Source of the DNA: Micromonospora sp. HM5-17
GTDB lineage: Bacteria > Actinomycetota > Actinomycetes > Mycobacteriales > Micromonosporaceae
Direction of reading: 5' to 3'
DNA length: 64,000 bases
Assembly (NCBI RefSeq): GCF_003762835.1
Contig: NZ_RJWA01000009.1
Span: 62,001 to 126,000, forward strand
The translations under genes were made by a program, and so were the position numbers. This document shows, piece by piece, positions 44,663 through 57,022 of this stretch. Under the pieces are notes generated by a model. That model did not search any database and was not told the origin of the DNA. It saw only the letters and a list, made by a program, of their open reading frames with translations. Every line of letters begins with the position of its first letter. Position 1 is the first letter of the stretch.

Positions 44663-45169
44663 TCAGTGCGCCTTCTTGCTCCGTTCGAGCGCCTCCTGGT
44701 GGCGGCGGAACGAGGTGCGGATCTCCGCCTCGGCCTCGGTGCGTCCCACCCAGGTGGCGCCCTCGACCGACTTGCCCGGTTCGAGATCCTTGTACACCTC
44801 GAAGAAGTGCTGGATCTCCAGCCGGTCGAACTCGCCGAGGTGGTGGATGTCCCGGAGGTGCTCCTGACGCGGGTCCTCGTACGGCACGCAGAGGACCTTG
44901 TCGTCACCGCCCTTCTCGTCGGTCATCCGGAACATGCCGATGGTCCGGCAGCGGATGAGGCAGCCTGGAAACGTGGGTTCGGGCACCAGCACCAGAGCGT
45001 CGAGAGGGTCGCCGTCCTCGCCCAGCGTGCCCTCGATGAAGCCGTAGTCCGCCGGGTACTGCGTCGAGGTGAAGAGCGTCCGGTCCAGTCGGATTCGGCC
45101 AGTGGCGTGGTCAACCTCGTACTTGTTGCGGTGACCCTTGGGGATCTCAACCGTGACGTCGAAATCCAT
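44663..45169 (-). CDS. ppa: Inorganic pyrophosphatase
   Basis: A soluble family I pyrophosphatase (168 aa) that hydrolyses PPi and drives biosynthesis. Active-site blocks are [13 protein letters not shown] near residue 9, [12 protein letters not shown], the [10 protein letters not shown] metal-binding signature and [14 protein letters not shown] 45169 has a GGGAG-type site upstream and starts at the family N-terminus; a longer frame to 45286 is unsupported. It is divergent from dacB, as Rv3628-Rv3627c are. Confidence 0.97.
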   Translation of the reverse strand: MDFDVTVEIPKGHRNKYEVDHATGRIRLDRTLFTSTQYPADYGFIEGTLGEDGDPLDALVLVPEPTFPGCLIRCRTIGMFRMTDEKGGDDKVLCVPYEDPRQEHLRDIHHLGEFDRLEIQHFFEVYKDLEPGKSVEGATWVGRTEAEAEIRTSFRRHQEALERSKKAH

Positions 45170-45328
45170 CTCGCACGCTCCCTCGTTTGCCGGCGCTGGC
45201 CAACGGAACCACATCGGCGCTCGCCGGCGCGGGTGATCGGGCGATTTCGCCGACCGCGGCGGCCGCCGTGCGGTGTTTCGGACCAAAGTAGTGTCGCCTA
45301 GGCACGTTTCGACGGTGAGGAGGGGCCG

Positions 45329-47455
45329 GTGGGGAGTGAAGATTCACACTCGGGCCTGACGGGCAACGGTACGACGGAGCCGCCGGGGCCGGGTCACGTG
45401 ACAGCTCCCGCGGCAGATCCGCCGAACGCGGCGTCCGGGACAGATCCGGACCCGGACCGGACGGTTCCGCTGCCCACCGATCGGACGGTTCCCCTGCCCA
45501 CCACGGCGCCGGTTCCGCCCGCGGCGTCCGCCCAGCCGTCCGGCGCGTCGCCGCACCCGGGCCAGCCCGGCCAGGCGCCGCCCAGGTGGCCGGCCGAGCC
45601 ACCGCCCCCCTGGCCCGGGGTCGCAGCCGCCGGACGCCCGCCCTCCGGGCCCGTGCCCAGCGCGACCCAATCCACCCCGCACGTGCCCGGGGCGGCCCCG
45701 TTCGGCGGAGTATCCGGGCCGGTACCGCCGGCCTGGCCCGGCCAGGCTCCGGGGTCTCAGGCCGGCCAACCCGTTCAGTCCGGCCAGGGAGCGGGGCATC
45801 AGCCCGTCCAGCCTGGCCAGCCCGTCCAGCCTGGCCAGCCCGTTCAGCCTGTTCAGGCTGGCCAGCCCGTTCAGCTCAACCAGGAGCCGGGGCATCAGCC
45901 CGGCCAGTTCGATCCGGCGGCGCCGCGGCGGCCCGACCCGTCCGGCCAGGCGTCACCGCCGGCCGAGCCGCCCGCGGGCGGCCCACCGGCCGCGGAGCCG
46001 CCGGTGCCACGCCGGCGGGCCCGGCTGGTCGCCGGGCTCGCCGGGGTCCTCGTGTTCGGCCTCGCCGCCGCCGGAGTGGCCGTGGTCCGGCCGGGGCCGG
46101 TCGCCGGTTGGCTGGGCGCCGAGCCCGGCGCCCCGGCCGCCGAGGCCGACCCGACCGAGCCGCCGCCCCCGCCGGTGCTGGCGCCGGCCGGCGGGACCGC
46201 GCCGGCACCGACCCCGGAGGGGGTACGCGCCGCACTCGACTCCCTGGTCCGGGGCGGCGCCCTCGGCGACACCGTGAACATCTCGGTCGTCGACCTGGTC
46301 AACGGCGAGGTGCTCTTCGCGCAGGGCCAGGACGCCCCGACCGTTCCGGCGTCCACCACGAAGCTGGTCACCGCCGCGACCGTGCTGGCCACCCGCGGGC
46401 CGGCGTACCGCATCACGACGCGGGTGGTCGCCGGGACCCAGCCGGGAGAGGTGGTGATCGTCGGCGCCGGGGACCCGACCCTGGCGGTCAACGGCACCGG
46501 GTGGTACCCGGGAGCCGGCCGGCTCGACCGCCTCGCCGAGCAGGTGAAGAAGGCTCTCGGCGGCACGAAGCCGACCCGGGTGCTCGTCGACGGCAGCCTC
46601 TACCCCGGCCCGGAGACCGGACCCGGCTGGGACGCCGACGCCGCGATCGGCGGGTTCGGCGCGAGGATCACGGCGTTCATGACCGACGGTGCCCGGATCA
46701 CCCCGAAGTACCACGGTCCGGGTGGGCAGGCCCGCCATCCGGATCCGGACCTGGCCGCCGGCCGGGCCTTCGCCAGGGAACTCGGCCTGCCGGCCTCGGC
46801 GGTGGCGGAGGGGTCGGCGCCGGCCGCGCCCGGGTCGGCGTCCGCCGGGCCGGGCGGCGTCCCCGCCCCCGGCACCGAACTGGGCCGGGTGGAGTCGCCG
46901 CCGGTGGTCCGGCTGGTCGAGTTCATGCTCGAGGACAGCGACAACGTGGTCGCCGAGGCGCTGGCCCGGCAGGTGGCGCTGGCCCGGGGCAAGCCGGCCT
47001 CGTTCGAGGGGGCGGCGGCCGCGATGGACGAGGTCGTCGCCGAGCTGGGGCTTCCCGCGCAGGAGAGCGACCTCGCCGACGGCAGCGGTCTCTCCCGCTC
47101 CAACCGCCTCACCCCCCGCCTGCTGACCGACCTGCTCACCCTCGCCGCGAAGGGCTCCCGGCCGGAGCTGGGCAGCCTCTTTCCGGGCCTGCCGGTGGCG
47201 GCCTGGTCGGGTTCGCTCAGCACGCGTTTCGACCGCTCCGACGGCGCGCACCCGACCACCGTCGGCGCCGGGGTGGTCCGGGCCAAGACCGGCACCCTGA
47301 GCGGGGTGCACGCGATCTCCGGGACGGTGACCACCGCCGACGGCCGGCTGCTCGCCTTCGCGATCCTCGCCAACAAGGTCCCGGGCACCACCGACCAGGC
47401 TCGGACCGCGCTGGACCGGATCGCCGCCGCCCTCGCCGCCTGTGGCTGCCGCTAG
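45329..47455 (+). CDS. dacB: D-alanyl-D-alanine carboxypeptidase/endopeptidase (PBP4 type)
   Basis: 708 residues. A disordered Pro/Gln/Gly-rich cytoplasmic tail (about 1-225) contains repeats such as QPVQPGQ and RTVPLPT. One membrane helix ([20 protein letters not shown]) leads to an extracytoplasmic family S13 domain with S342xxK345 (STTKL), SDN at about 537 and K653TG. The enzyme trims peptidoglycan stem peptides or crosslinks. GTG 45329 follows GAGGAGGGG. The long tail far exceeds the usual short signal anchor. tilS and the zinc-protease gene follow in the same order as in mycobacteria. Confidence 0.94.
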   Translation: MGSEDSHSGLTGNGTTEPPGPGHVTAPAADPPNAASGTDPDPDRTVPLPTDRTVPLPTTAPVPPAASAQPSGASPHPGQPGQAPPRWPAEPPPPWPGVAAAGRPPSGPVPSATQSTPHVPGAAPFGGVSGPVPPAWPGQAPGSQAGQPVQSGQGAGHQPVQPGQPVQPGQPVQPVQAGQPVQLNQEPGHQPGQFDPAAPRRPDPSGQASPPAEPPAGGPPAAEPPVPRRRARLVAGLAGVLVFGLAAAGVAVVRPGPVAGWLGAEPGAPAAEADPTEPPPPPVLAPAGGTAPAPTPEGVRAALDSLVRGGALGDTVNISVVDLVNGEVLFAQGQDAPTVPASTTKLVTAATVLATRGPAYRITTRVVAGTQPGEVVIVGAGDPTLAVNGTGWYPGAGRLDRLAEQVKKALGGTKPTRVLVDGSLYPGPETGPGWDADAAIGGFGARITAFMTDGARITPKYHGPGGQARHPDPDLAAGRAFARELGLPASAVAEGSAPAAPGSASAGPGGVPAPGTELGRVESPPVVRLVEFMLEDSDNVVAEALARQVALARGKPASFEGAAAAMDEVVAELGLPAQESDLADGSGLSRSNRLTPRLLTDLLTLAAKGSRPELGSLFPGLPVAAWSGSLSTRFDRSDGAHPTTVGAGVVRAKTGTLSGVHAISGTVTTADGRLLAFAILANKVPGTTDQARTALDRIAAALAACGCR
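45800..45880. repeat. 18-bp minisatellite inside dacB
   Basis: Units of 18 bp (cagcccgtccagcctggc) at 45800-45817 and 45818-45835 are identical; diverged units and a 9-bp half unit continue to 45880. They encode the Gln-Pro-Val repeats of the DacB tail and could vary in copy number. Confidence 0.75.
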
Positions 47456-47552
47456 CGCGTACGGGGCCGCGGCGGCCCGGACGAGGGCTGCCCCGCCGTA
47501 CCGCCGGGTCCGGCGCTCGTCGCGAGCCGGAGTGGGGGTACCCCGGGCCGGG

Positions 47553-47558
47553 TACGGT
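47553..47558 (+). promoter_or_regulatory. Leaderless-type -10 box (zinc metalloprotease gene)
   Basis: TACGGT, 6 nt before ATG 47565. A short G run lies between, so a weak Shine-Dalgarno cannot be excluded. Confidence 0.45.
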
Positions 47559-47564
47559 GGGGCC

Positions 47565-48635
47565 ATGGCGCAGTTCGTGGACTGGGATCTGGCCGCCGCC
47601 ACCGCCGGGGCGTTGGGGAAGTCGGGGCCACGGGTCTCCTACGACGAGGCCACCGCGGTCGTCGCCGACCTGCGGCGGTTGACGGACGAGGCCGCCGGCC
47701 ACGTGCTGGAGTACACCGGACTGCGCCCACAGGTCGACCACCCGCCGGTGCGGGTGGTCGACCGGCGGGACTGGGCGGCGACCAACATCGCCGGACTGCG
47801 TGAGGTCATCACGCCGCTGATCTCCCGTCTCGCCGGGGACAGGCCGCCGGGGATCTTCACCGACGCGATCGGGTCGCGGCTGACCGGCGTACAGGCCGGG
47901 ACCGTGCTCGCCTACCTCTCCGGCCGGGTGCTCGGCCAGTACGAGGTCTTCTCGGCCGACCCCGGCCAGCTGCTGCTGGTCGCACCGAACATCGTCGAGG
48001 TGGAGCGGAAGCTGCAGGCCGAGCCGCGGGACTTCCGGCTCTGGGTCTGCCTGCACGAGGTCACCCACCGCACCCAGTTCACCGCCGTGCCCTGGATGCG
48101 CGGGCACTTTCTCGGCGAGGTGCAGGCGTTCGTGGACGCGTCGCAGGCCGGCGGCGAGAACTTCCTGGACCGGCTTCGCCGCGGCATCGGTACGCTCGCC
48201 GACGTGGTCCGGGATCCGGAGAGCCGGGCCAGCGTGCTGGACATCGTGCAGACTCCCGGCCAGCGGGCCGTCCTCGACCGGCTGACCGCGCTGATGACGC
48301 TGCTGGAAGGGCACGCGGAGTTCGTGATGGACGGGGTCGGGCCGGAGATCATCCCGAGCGTCGAGACGATCCGGACCAAGTTCAACCGCCGCCGCGAGTC
48401 GGGCAACCCGCTGGAGAAGGCGGTCCGCAAGCTCCTCGGCATCGACGTGAAGCTGCGGCAGTACGCCGAGGGGCGCAGGTTCGTCCACGGGGTGGTGGAG
48501 CGGGTCGGGATGGATGGGTTCAACAAGGTCTTCAGCTCGCCGCTCACCCTGCCCCGGCTCGACGAGCTCGGCGACCCCGACGCCTGGGTGACCCGGGTGC
48601 ACGGCCCGGTCGGTCCGGTCGCCGCGACCGGTTGA
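47565..48635 (+). CDS. Zinc-dependent metalloprotease-like protein (DUF2342 type)
   Basis: A 356-residue cytosolic protein of the family that includes Rv3626c, sometimes labelled coenzyme F420 biosynthesis-associated. The zincin motif HEVTHRTQF is near residue 165 (LWVCLHEVTHRTQFTAVPW), with a later EGHAEFVMDGVG segment likely giving the third ligand. The physiological substrate is unknown. Conserved position between dacB and tilS supports the assignment. The stop overlaps a TTGA in front of tilS, so tilS is tightly coupled. Confidence 0.9.
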   Translation: MAQFVDWDLAAATAGALGKSGPRVSYDEATAVVADLRRLTDEAAGHVLEYTGLRPQVDHPPVRVVDRRDWAATNIAGLREVITPLISRLAGDRPPGIFTDAIGSRLTGVQAGTVLAYLSGRVLGQYEVFSADPGQLLLVAPNIVEVERKLQAEPRDFRLWVCLHEVTHRTQFTAVPWMRGHFLGEVQAFVDASQAGGENFLDRLRRGIGTLADVVRDPESRASVLDIVQTPGQRAVLDRLTALMTLLEGHAEFVMDGVGPEIIPSVETIRTKFNRRRESGNPLEKAVRKLLGIDVKLRQYAEGRRFVHGVVERVGMDGFNKVFSSPLTLPRLDELGDPDAWVTRVHGPVGPVAATG

Positions 48636-48643
48636 GCGGCGCG

Positions 48644-49660
48644 ATGGCGACGGTACCGCCGCCGGTGGCGGCTGTCCGGGTTGCCGTCCGGCGGGCGCTG
48701 ACCGGCGTACCTCCGGGGCGGCCCGTCCTGGTCGCCTGCTCCGGCGGGGCGGACTCGCTGGCCCTGGCCGCCGCGACCGCGTTCGTCGCCCCCCGGCTGG
48801 GGATCCCGGCCGGGTTGGTCAGCGTCGACCATGGCCTGCAACCGGGCTCGGCCCAGCGGGCGACGGCGGTGGTCAAGTGGGCCGCGGAGCAGGGTTTCTC
48901 CCCGGCCGAGGTGGCGACGGTGGAGGTCGCCGGCCGGCCCGGCGGACCGGAGGCGGCGGCGCGCGAGGCGCGCTACCAGGCGCTGCTCGAGCTGGCCCGC
49001 GGGTACGGCGCCTCGACGGTGCTGCTCGGGCACACCCGGGACGACCAGGCCGAGACGGTGCTGCTGGCGCTGGCCCGGGGAGCCGGACCACGCGGTCTCG
49101 CCGGAATGCCGGAGCGCCGGGAGGTGTCCGGCGTGGTCCTGTCCCGCCCCCTGCTGGAGGTCTCCCGGGAGCAGACCCGCGCGGCGTGCGCACTGCTCGG
49201 GCTGACCCCGTGGGAGGACCCGCACAACACCGACCCCCGGTACGCCCGGGCCCGGGTCCGGGCCGAGGTCGTGCCCGTGCTGGTCCGGACGCTGGGCACG
49301 GGGGTGCTGGACAACCTGGCCCGGACCGCCCGGCTGGCCGCGGCCGACAACGCCGTGCTGGACGACCTCGCCGCGGCGGCGTACGCGCGGGCGCGGCTCG
49401 GGGCGGTTCCGGGGCCGGACGGGGGGGACGGGCCGCCAACCGCGCTGACCGTCCCGGTCCTGGCCGGGCTGGCGCCCGCGATCCGGACCCGGGTCCTGCA
49501 CCGGTGGGCCCGGGAGCTGGGTGCGGCCCCGGCGGCCCTGTCGTACCGGCACGTCGCCGCGCTCGACGCCCTGGTGACGGCCTGGCGGGGCCAGGGGCCG
49601 ACGGCGCTGCCCGGTGGTATCCACGTCGCCCGGCGCGGCGACGCCCTGGTCGCCGGCTGA
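48644..49660 (+). CDS. tilS: tRNA(Ile)-lysidine synthetase
   Basis: A 338-residue ATP-dependent enzyme that modifies C34 of tRNA-Ile(CAU) to lysidine so that AUA is read as Ile. The PP-loop SGGADSLAL is at residues 33-41, followed by SVDHGLQPGS and LLGHTRDDQAETVLLAL; the short C-terminal region is typical of actinobacterial forms. An in-frame TTG 48632 overlaps the upstream stop, but ATG 48644 begins at the conserved core. Confidence 0.95.
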   Translation: MATVPPPVAAVRVAVRRALTGVPPGRPVLVACSGGADSLALAAATAFVAPRLGIPAGLVSVDHGLQPGSAQRATAVVKWAAEQGFSPAEVATVEVAGRPGGPEAAAREARYQALLELARGYGASTVLLGHTRDDQAETVLLALARGAGPRGLAGMPERREVSGVVLSRPLLEVSREQTRAACALLGLTPWEDPHNTDPRYARARVRAEVVPVLVRTLGTGVLDNLARTARLAAADNAVLDDLAAAAYARARLGAVPGPDGGDGPPTALTVPVLAGLAPAIRTRVLHRWARELGAAPAALSYRHVAALDALVTAWRGQGPTALPGGIHVARRGDALVAG

Positions 49661-49720
49661 TCGCGTACCCGGCTGCCGCCCCCCTCGCGCCGCCGCTCGG
49701 CGTGGCCCATGGCCGGCCGA

Positions 49721-49763
49721 CCGGCGTGGGCCGGCCTGAGACGGCGCCCGGCGTGGGCCGGCC
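49721..49763. repeat. 16-bp direct repeat in the tilS-ggt gap
   Basis: ccggcgtgggccggcc occurs at 49721-49736 and 49748-49763 within a 250-bp GC-rich gap that shows no gene. It may be a remnant of local duplication. Confidence 0.5.
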
Positions 49764-49910
49764 GGTGCGCCGCCCGGCGCGCGTCGGTCGGGGAGCGGTC
49801 GGCGCTGACCGCTGACCGCAGGCAGAGCCGGACGTGACGCACCACGACGATGGCGAGGCGGGGCAGGCGGAGATCGTCAGGGCTGGCGCAGGGGGAGTAG
49901 AACAGGTCGC

Positions 49911-51554
<1,644 letters not shown>

Positions 51555-51629
51555 TCACCCCCTCGGTACGCCGTCACCTCGCAACGCCGGGTTCTCGCGG
51601 GCTGCCGCAGCCGGCGTACCGGCCGGTGC

Positions 51630-52625
51630 TCAGCCCCGCACGCCGCCGGTGACCAGCCCCCGGCCGCCGGTGGCGTCCCGGTCGCGGAACGTGGCACGGT
51701 ACGCCTGCGGGGTGGCGCCGACCCGCCGGCCGAAGTGGTGCCGCAGGGTGGCGGCGTCACCGAAGCCGGCGCGGACCGCCACGGCCTCGACGCTCAGCTC
51801 CGTCTCCTCGAGCAGGCGGCGGGCGAGCAGCACCCGCTGGTTGGTGAGCCAGTCGTGCGGCGTGGTGCCGGTCTCGGCGCGGAACCGGCGGGCGAAGGTC
51901 CGGGGCGCCATGTGCGCGCGGGCGGCCAGATCGTCGACGGTCATCGCGCGGTCGAGGTTCGCCATCATCCAGGTCAGCAGGGGGGTCAGGGTCGGCGCCT
52001 CCGGGGTGCGCGGGATCGGGGCCTCGATGTACTGCGCCTGCCCACCGTCGCGGTGTGGCGGCACCACCATCCGCCGGGCGAGCTTGGTGGCGATCGCGGA
52101 GCCGTGCACCTGGCGTACCAGGTGCAGGCAGGCGTCGATTCCGGCGGCGGTGCCGGCGCTGGTGAGCAGCGTGCCGTCCTGGACGTAGAGCGAGTCGCAC
52201 CGGACCCGGGCCAGCGGGTGGCGTCGGGCCAGCTCGTCGGCGTGCCTCCAGTGGGTGGTGCACTCCCGCCCGTCGAGCAGGCCGGCGGCACCGAGCGCGA
52301 AGGCGCCCGAGCAGACGCTCAACACGTACGCCCCGCGTTCGTGGGCCTGGCGCAGCGCGGTGAGGACGACGTCCGGGATCGGGGAGCCGGGAGCGTGGCT
52401 GGGTACCGCCACCAGGTCGGCGTCTGCCACCGGCGCCAGGTCGCTGTGCGGTGTGATCAGGAACCCTGCCGCGGACCGGACCGGACGACCGTCGGCGGTG
52501 CAGAGATGGAACTCGTAGGAGGGGAAGCCGTCGGCGGTCCGGTCGGTGCCGAAGACCTCGCAGAGCACGCCCAGCTCGAACGGGGCCACTGGTTCGAGGG
52601 CGATCACCGCCACCGTGCGCAGCAT
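51630..52625 (-). CDS. GlxA-type transcriptional regulator (DJ-1/PfpI + AraC)
   Basis: A 331-residue regulator. Residues 1-190 are a DJ-1/PfpI-like domain with the nucleophile elbow VCSGAFALGAAGLLDG. Residues 225-315 are an AraC/XylS double helix-turn-helix (MTVDDLAARAHMAPRTFARR ... AVRAGFGDAATLRHHFGRRV). This family commonly activates catabolic or stress genes; the ligand is unknown. ATG 52625 sits 6 nt after a TAGCCT box. It converges on ggt, and the promoter region faces the small membrane peptide gene. Confidence 0.93.
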   Translation of the reverse strand: MLRTVAVIALEPVAPFELGVLCEVFGTDRTADGFPSYEFHLCTADGRPVRSAAGFLITPHSDLAPVADADLVAVPSHAPGSPIPDVVLTALRQAHERGAYVLSVCSGAFALGAAGLLDGRECTTHWRHADELARRHPLARVRCDSLYVQDGTLLTSAGTAAGIDACLHLVRQVHGSAIATKLARRMVVPPHRDGGQAQYIEAPIPRTPEAPTLTPLLTWMMANLDRAMTVDDLAARAHMAPRTFARRFRAETGTTPHDWLTNQRVLLARRLLEETELSVEAVAVRAGFGDAATLRHHFGRRVGATPQAYRATFRDRDATGGRGLVTGGVRG

Positions 52626-52631
52626 GCGTCC

Positions 52632-52637
52632 AGGCTA
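52632..52637 (-). promoter_or_regulatory. Leaderless-type -10 box (GlxA-type regulator)
   Basis: TAGCCT on the minus strand, 6 nt before ATG 52625. Confidence 0.5.
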
Positions 52638-52812
52638 CCCGGGAAGTGGCAGAAAATCGTTGCTGTATGGCATGACTGCCACTGTCCGGTCCCGACGAGC
52701 CGCGGAAGACTGGGAGTCGACAGCCGGTGCGCACCGGCGGCGAACCACACATCCTCGCTCCGGCCCGGTGGCCGGGCGGGGAGACGACCCAACCGGGAGA
52801 GGTCACGCCGCC

Positions 52813-52947
52813 ATGGAACTCGTTGTCCCACTCGCCTTCTTTGGTCTTCTTGCCCTCACCTCGGCGCTCGGACTCACCGCCGACAGCCGCGACTCGGCCG
52901 ACTGGCGGTCCAGCGACGGTGGCTGGCGCGTCTCGCCCTGGCACTGA
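52813..52947 (+). CDS. Small single-helix membrane peptide
   Basis: 44 residues: one membrane helix (MELVVPLAFFGLLALTSALG) followed by a short charged tail (TADSRDSADWRSSDGGWRV). GGGAGAGG lies about 13 nt before ATG 52813. The tail motif DSRDSADW looks purposeful, and the composition differs from shadow frames. It is about 100 bp upstream of hpt, possibly cotranscribed. No function is assigned. Confidence 0.6.
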   Translation: MELVVPLAFFGLLALTSALGLTADSRDSADWRSSDGGWRVSPWH

Positions 52948-53049
52948 TCCGGGTGCGGCCGGTGCCCGCGTGGCCAGCCGGGGCGGCGACCTCACGAAAG
53001 GGGCCGCCCCGGCGACGGGCCCGAACGGGCGTACGGCAGGCTAGGCAGC

Positions 53050-53625
53050 ATGGCTCAGGGCTCCTGGTACGACGCCGACATCGACCACGTGATCATTTCT
53101 GAGGAGCAGATTCGGGAAAAGATCGCGGAACTGGCCAAACAGGTCGCGGCGGACCACGCCTCGGTGGATGACGGTCTCCTGCTGGTGGGGGTGCTCAAGG
53201 GTGCGGTGATGTTCATGGCCGACTTCGCCCGGGCGCTCGGCCGGTACGGACCGCCGATCGAGATCGAGTTCATGGCCCTCTCCTCGTACGGCCAGGGCAC
53301 CACCTCGTCCGGGGTGGTGCGCATCCGCAAGGATCTCGACCGCGACATCGCCGGACGGCACATCGTGGTGGTCGAGGACATCGTCGACTCCGGCCTGACC
53401 CTCAACTGGCTGCTCCGGTACCTGGAGTCTCGCGAGGCGGCCAGCGTCGAGGTCGTCGCGTTGTTCCGCAAGCCGGACGCGATCAAGGTCCCGGTGCCGG
53501 TCAAGTACGTGGGGTTCGACATCCCGAGCGAGTTCGTCGTCGGCTACGGCCTCGACTTCGGCGAGCGCTACCGGGAGGTGCCGTACGTCGGGGTGTTGAA
53601 GCCCGAGGTCTACGCCCGTTCCTGA
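53050..53625 (+). CDS. hpt: Hypoxanthine phosphoribosyltransferase
   Basis: A cytosolic purine salvage enzyme (191 aa) that converts hypoxanthine or guanine plus PRPP to IMP or GMP. The PRPP-binding loop is [33 protein letters not shown] and the C-terminal base-pocket region [20 protein letters not shown] are intact. It corresponds to Rv3624c. ATG 53050 starts at the family N-terminus. About 450 bp separate it from the ftsH core start. Confidence 0.96.
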   Translation: MAQGSWYDADIDHVIISEEQIREKIAELAKQVAADHASVDDGLLLVGVLKGAVMFMADFARALGRYGPPIEIEFMALSSYGQGTTSSGVVRIRKDLDRDIAGRHIVVVEDIVDSGLTLNWLLRYLESREAASVEVVALFRKPDAIKVPVPVKYVGFDIPSEFVVGYGLDFGERYREVPYVGVLKPEVYARS

Positions 53626-54076
53626 TCCGTTGTCCCGGTCGCGTACCCGATCGGCTGGTCCGGTACGTTCTGACCGTCCTGATCGCCGCCCTCAGAATGT
53701 GGAGCGGACGTACAGCGCGTTCCCAGGAAACGCGGTTACGGTATGCGGTGGTGGCGCGGAAGCAGCGCGCGCCCGGCCTCCTGCCCGGGCAGAGCCGGAC
53801 ACGGTGCCGGCGTCGCGGGCCGGTGGCCGGGGCTGGCTCCGCCGTCACCGGCGCACACTGGGCGCGAGCGCACCTGTCACCCCGGGGGCTCGCAGGCTCG
53901 CTCCTCGCGTTCACGGTGTACGGTCGAATGACCGCGGCGCGGCGGGAAGCGCCCCGGTGTCGGAACCGTCCCCATCCGGGAGGGCTCCGGCGGCCGCTCC
54001 GGCGGCGACAGGTAGGCAACCAGACGATCAGGACGTCGATCAGGAGGGTCCGGGCGCATCGGCGCTCGACAACAGC
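53626..54076. other. hpt-ftsH gap with possible N-terminal extension of FtsH
   Basis: The ftsH frame stays open from 53630. GTG 53957, preceded by GGGAAG at a 7-nt spacing, would add 40 residues (including [19 protein letters not shown]). Upstream of that the sequence is low complexity. No other gene is seen. Confidence 0.45.
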
Positions 54077-56101
54077 ATGGAACGTACGCGTTTCTTCCGC
54101 CGGCCGGTGGTCTGGATCATCCTGGTGATCATCGGCGCGATCGCGCTCAGCTCTTTCTTCAGTGGTGGCCCGAGCTACCACAAGGTCGACACCACGGTGG
54201 TGCTCGACCAGCTCAACAAGGGCGGCATCGAGAAGGCCACCTTCCAGGACAAGGAGCAGACGCTCCAGCTCGACCTGGCGCAACCGGCCAAGTTCGGGGA
54301 CACCGAGACCGACAAGATCCAGGCCCAGTTCCCGTACGAGGTCGGCAACGAGGTCTGGAACCAGGTCCTCGCGGCGAAGGCCGCCAACCGGATCACCGGA
54401 CCGGCCGACACCAAGGTCTCCGGCGACAACCTGCTCGTGTCGCTGCTGGTCAACCTGCTGCCGATCGCGATCCTGGTGATCTTGCTGCTGCTCTTCATGT
54501 CGCAGATGCAGGGCGGCGGTTCCCGGGTGCTCAACTTCGGCAAGTCCAAGGCCAAGATGATCACCAAGGACACGCCGAAGACCACCTTCGCCGACGTCGC
54601 GGGCGCGGACGAGGCCGTCGAGGAGCTGCAGGAGATCAAGGACTTCCTGCAGAACCCGGCGAAGTACCAGGCGCTCGGCGCCAAGATCCCCAAGGGTGTG
54701 CTGCTCTTCGGTCCGCCCGGCACCGGCAAGACCCTGCTCGCCCGGGCCGTGGCCGGCGAGGCCGGGGTCCCGTTCTACTCCATCTCCGGGTCCGACTTCG
54801 TCGAGATGTTCGTCGGTGTCGGCGCGAGCCGGGTCCGTGACCTGTTCGAGCAGGCCAAGGCGAACGCGCCGGCGATCGTCTTCGTCGACGAGATCGACGC
54901 GGTCGGCCGGCACCGCGGCGCCGGCATGGGCGGCGGCCACGACGAGCGGGAGCAGACCCTCAACCAGCTCCTGGTGGAGATGGACGGCTTCGACACCAAG
55001 GGCGGCGTGATCCTGATCGCCGCGACCAACCGGCCGGACATCCTCGACCCGGCGCTGCTGCGGCCGGGCCGGTTCGACCGGCAGATCGCGGTCGACACCC
55101 CGGACATGGAGGGCCGCAAGGCGATCCTGCGGGTGCACGCCAAGGGCAAGCCGTTCTCGCCGGACGTCGACCTCGACGCGGTGGCCCGGCGTACCCCCGG
55201 CTTCACCGGCGCCGACCTGGCCAACGTGATCAACGAGGCGGCGCTGCTGACCGCCCGCGGCAACAAGCGGGCGATCACCAACGAGGCGCTGGAGGAGTCG
55301 ATCGACCGGGTCGTTGCCGGCCCGCAGCGCCGGACCCGGGTGATGAGCGACAAGGAAAAGAAGATCACCGCCTACCACGAGGGCGGGCACGCCCTGGTCG
55401 CCTGGGCGCTGCCGCACGCCGCCCCGGTGCACAAGGTCACGATCCTCTCCCGGAGCCGCTCGCTCGGGCACACCCTGGTGCTGCCGACCGAGGACAAGTA
55501 CACCCAGACCCGGGCCGAGATGATCGACACGCTGGCGTACGCCCTCGGTGGCCGCGCCGCCGAGGAGCTGGTCTTCCACGAGCCGACCACCGGCGCCAGC
55601 AACGACATCGAGAAGGCCAGCGCGCTGGCCCGGGCCATGATCACCCAGTACGGCATGAGCTCCAAGCTCGGCGCGATCAAGTACGGCAGCGGCTCCGACG
55701 AGCCGTTCCTGGGCCGCACCATGGGCCACGAGCGGGACTACTCGGACGCGGTGGCTGCCGAGATCGACGCCGAGATCCGGTCACTCATCGAGCTGGCCCA
55801 CGACGAGGCGTGGGAGATTCTGGTGGAGTACCGGGACGTCCTGGACAACCTCGTACTCGAGCTGATGGAAAAGGAGACCCTCTCCACGGCCGACATGGCG
55901 CGGATCTGTGCCCGGGTGGTGAAGCGGCCGCCGATGGCGCCGTACAACGGCTTCGGCAAGCGCCAGCCGTCGAGCCTGCCGCCCGTGCTCACCCCCGCCG
56001 AGAAGGAGGCGCTGAAGGCACAGGCCGAGGCGGATGGCGTCCAGGCGACGCTGGGCAACAACCCCTCGTCGTCCCCGAACAACTCGGACGGGGCCCACTG
56101 A
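54077..56101 (+). CDS. ftsH: ATP-dependent zinc metalloprotease FtsH
   Basis: 674 residues. Membrane-anchored AAA+ protease for quality control of membrane and short-lived proteins. One N-terminal helix ([18 protein letters not shown]), a periplasmic domain and a second helix ([19 protein letters not shown]) precede the AAA domain with Walker A GPPGTGKT at 212-219, FVDEIDAVG and the SRH arginines in [19 protein letters not shown]. The zinc site is HEGGH from H434. ATG 54077 is chosen because family members begin with this MERTRFF-like segment; GTG 53957 has better ribosome-binding context and would give 714 residues. Confidence 0.96.
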   Translation: MERTRFFRRPVVWIILVIIGAIALSSFFSGGPSYHKVDTTVVLDQLNKGGIEKATFQDKEQTLQLDLAQPAKFGDTETDKIQAQFPYEVGNEVWNQVLAAKAANRITGPADTKVSGDNLLVSLLVNLLPIAILVILLLLFMSQMQGGGSRVLNFGKSKAKMITKDTPKTTFADVAGADEAVEELQEIKDFLQNPAKYQALGAKIPKGVLLFGPPGTGKTLLARAVAGEAGVPFYSISGSDFVEMFVGVGASRVRDLFEQAKANAPAIVFVDEIDAVGRHRGAGMGGGHDEREQTLNQLLVEMDGFDTKGGVILIAATNRPDILDPALLRPGRFDRQIAVDTPDMEGRKAILRVHAKGKPFSPDVDLDAVARRTPGFTGADLANVINEAALLTARGNKRAITNEALEESIDRVVAGPQRRTRVMSDKEKKITAYHEGGHALVAWALPHAAPVHKVTILSRSRSLGHTLVLPTEDKYTQTRAEMIDTLAYALGGRAAEELVFHEPTTGASNDIEKASALARAMITQYGMSSKLGAIKYGSGSDEPFLGRTMGHERDYSDAVAAEIDAEIRSLIELAHDEAWEILVEYRDVLDNLVLELMEKETLSTADMARICARVVKRPPMAPYNGFGKRQPSSLPPVLTPAEKEALKAQAEADGVQATLGNNPSSSPNNSDGAH

Positions 56102-56145
56102 GCGCCAACCACCGGGCCGTCGGCGAGGGCGCCGGCGGCCCGGCC

Positions 56146-56814
56146 GTGTCGTCGCCCCCCGCCTCCTCCACCGAGCCGGACGACGAGCTCGACTACCTCG
56201 CCGCCCGGCTGGTCAACGGCCGGCTGACCGGCGGGCCGGTCGAGCAGAGCGTCGACCTGGCCCGGATCGAGCGGGCGGTGCGGGAGATCCTCATCGCGGT
56301 CGGCGAGGATCCGGACCGGGACGGGTTGCGGCAGACGCCGGCCCGGGTCGCCCGGGCGTACGCCGAGCTCTTCGCCGGGTTGCGGGTCGACCCCGCCCAG
56401 GTGCTGAGCACGACGTTCGAGGCCAACCACGAGGAGTTGGTGCTGGTCCGCGACATCGACGTGATGAGCCTCTGCGAGCACCACCTCCTGCCGTTCCGCG
56501 GTGTGGCCCACATCGGCTACATCCCGGGGGAGAGCGGCCGGATCACCGGCCTGTCCAAGCTGGCCCGGCTGGTCGAGGTCTTTGCCCGGCGGCCCCAGGT
56601 GCAGGAGCGGCTCACCTCGCAGATCGCGGACCTGCTGATGGAGCGGCTGCACCCGCGGGGCGTGCTGGTGGTGCTGGAGTGCGAGCACATGTGTATGGCG
56701 ATGCGCGGCATCCAGAAGGCCGGCGCCAAGACGATCACCTCGGCCGTGCGCGGGCTGCTTCAGCAGGACGCCAAGTCGCGCGCCGAGGCGATGTCGCTGA
56801 TCCTCCGCTCCTGA
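56146..56814 (+). CDS. folE: GTP cyclohydrolase I
   Basis: First enzyme of tetrahydrofolate synthesis, converting GTP to dihydroneopterin triphosphate (222 aa). Zinc ligands are in [12 protein letters not shown] and [31 protein letters not shown] and the [18 protein letters not shown]-terminus are intact. About 45 variable residues precede the core. GTG 56146 is 45 bp after ftsH, so the two are probably cotranscribed, as ftsH-folE are in mycobacteria. folP, folB and folK, which often follow, are not in this window. Confidence 0.95.
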   Translation: MSSPPASSTEPDDELDYLAARLVNGRLTGGPVEQSVDLARIERAVREILIAVGEDPDRDGLRQTPARVARAYAELFAGLRVDPAQVLSTTFEANHEELVLVRDIDVMSLCEHHLLPFRGVAHIGYIPGESGRITGLSKLARLVEVFARRPQVQERLTSQIADLLMERLHPRGVLVVLECEHMCMAMRGIQKAGAKTITSAVRGLLQQDAKSRAEAMSLILRS

Positions 56815-57022
56815 CCCGCCCGATCGGACCGGCCCCGGTTCCTCCGCCGGGACCGCCGCCTCCCACCGGAACCGACCGTCGCCGTCCTGGCCGGACCGTC
56901 GCCGGCGACCGGTACGCCCGCGTGCGCCCCACTGGTCGCGCGTGGCCCCGTTCGCCCTGTTCGCGCCCTGGCCGCGCCGGCGCGACGTCCCGACCGGGTA
57001 CCCGGACGACGTCCGTGCCGGC

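Noticed and set aside
53630-54076. Full-length open frame from 53630 as FtsH N-terminus
   Set aside because: The first part is low complexity. Only GTG 53957 or ATG 54077 are credible starts.
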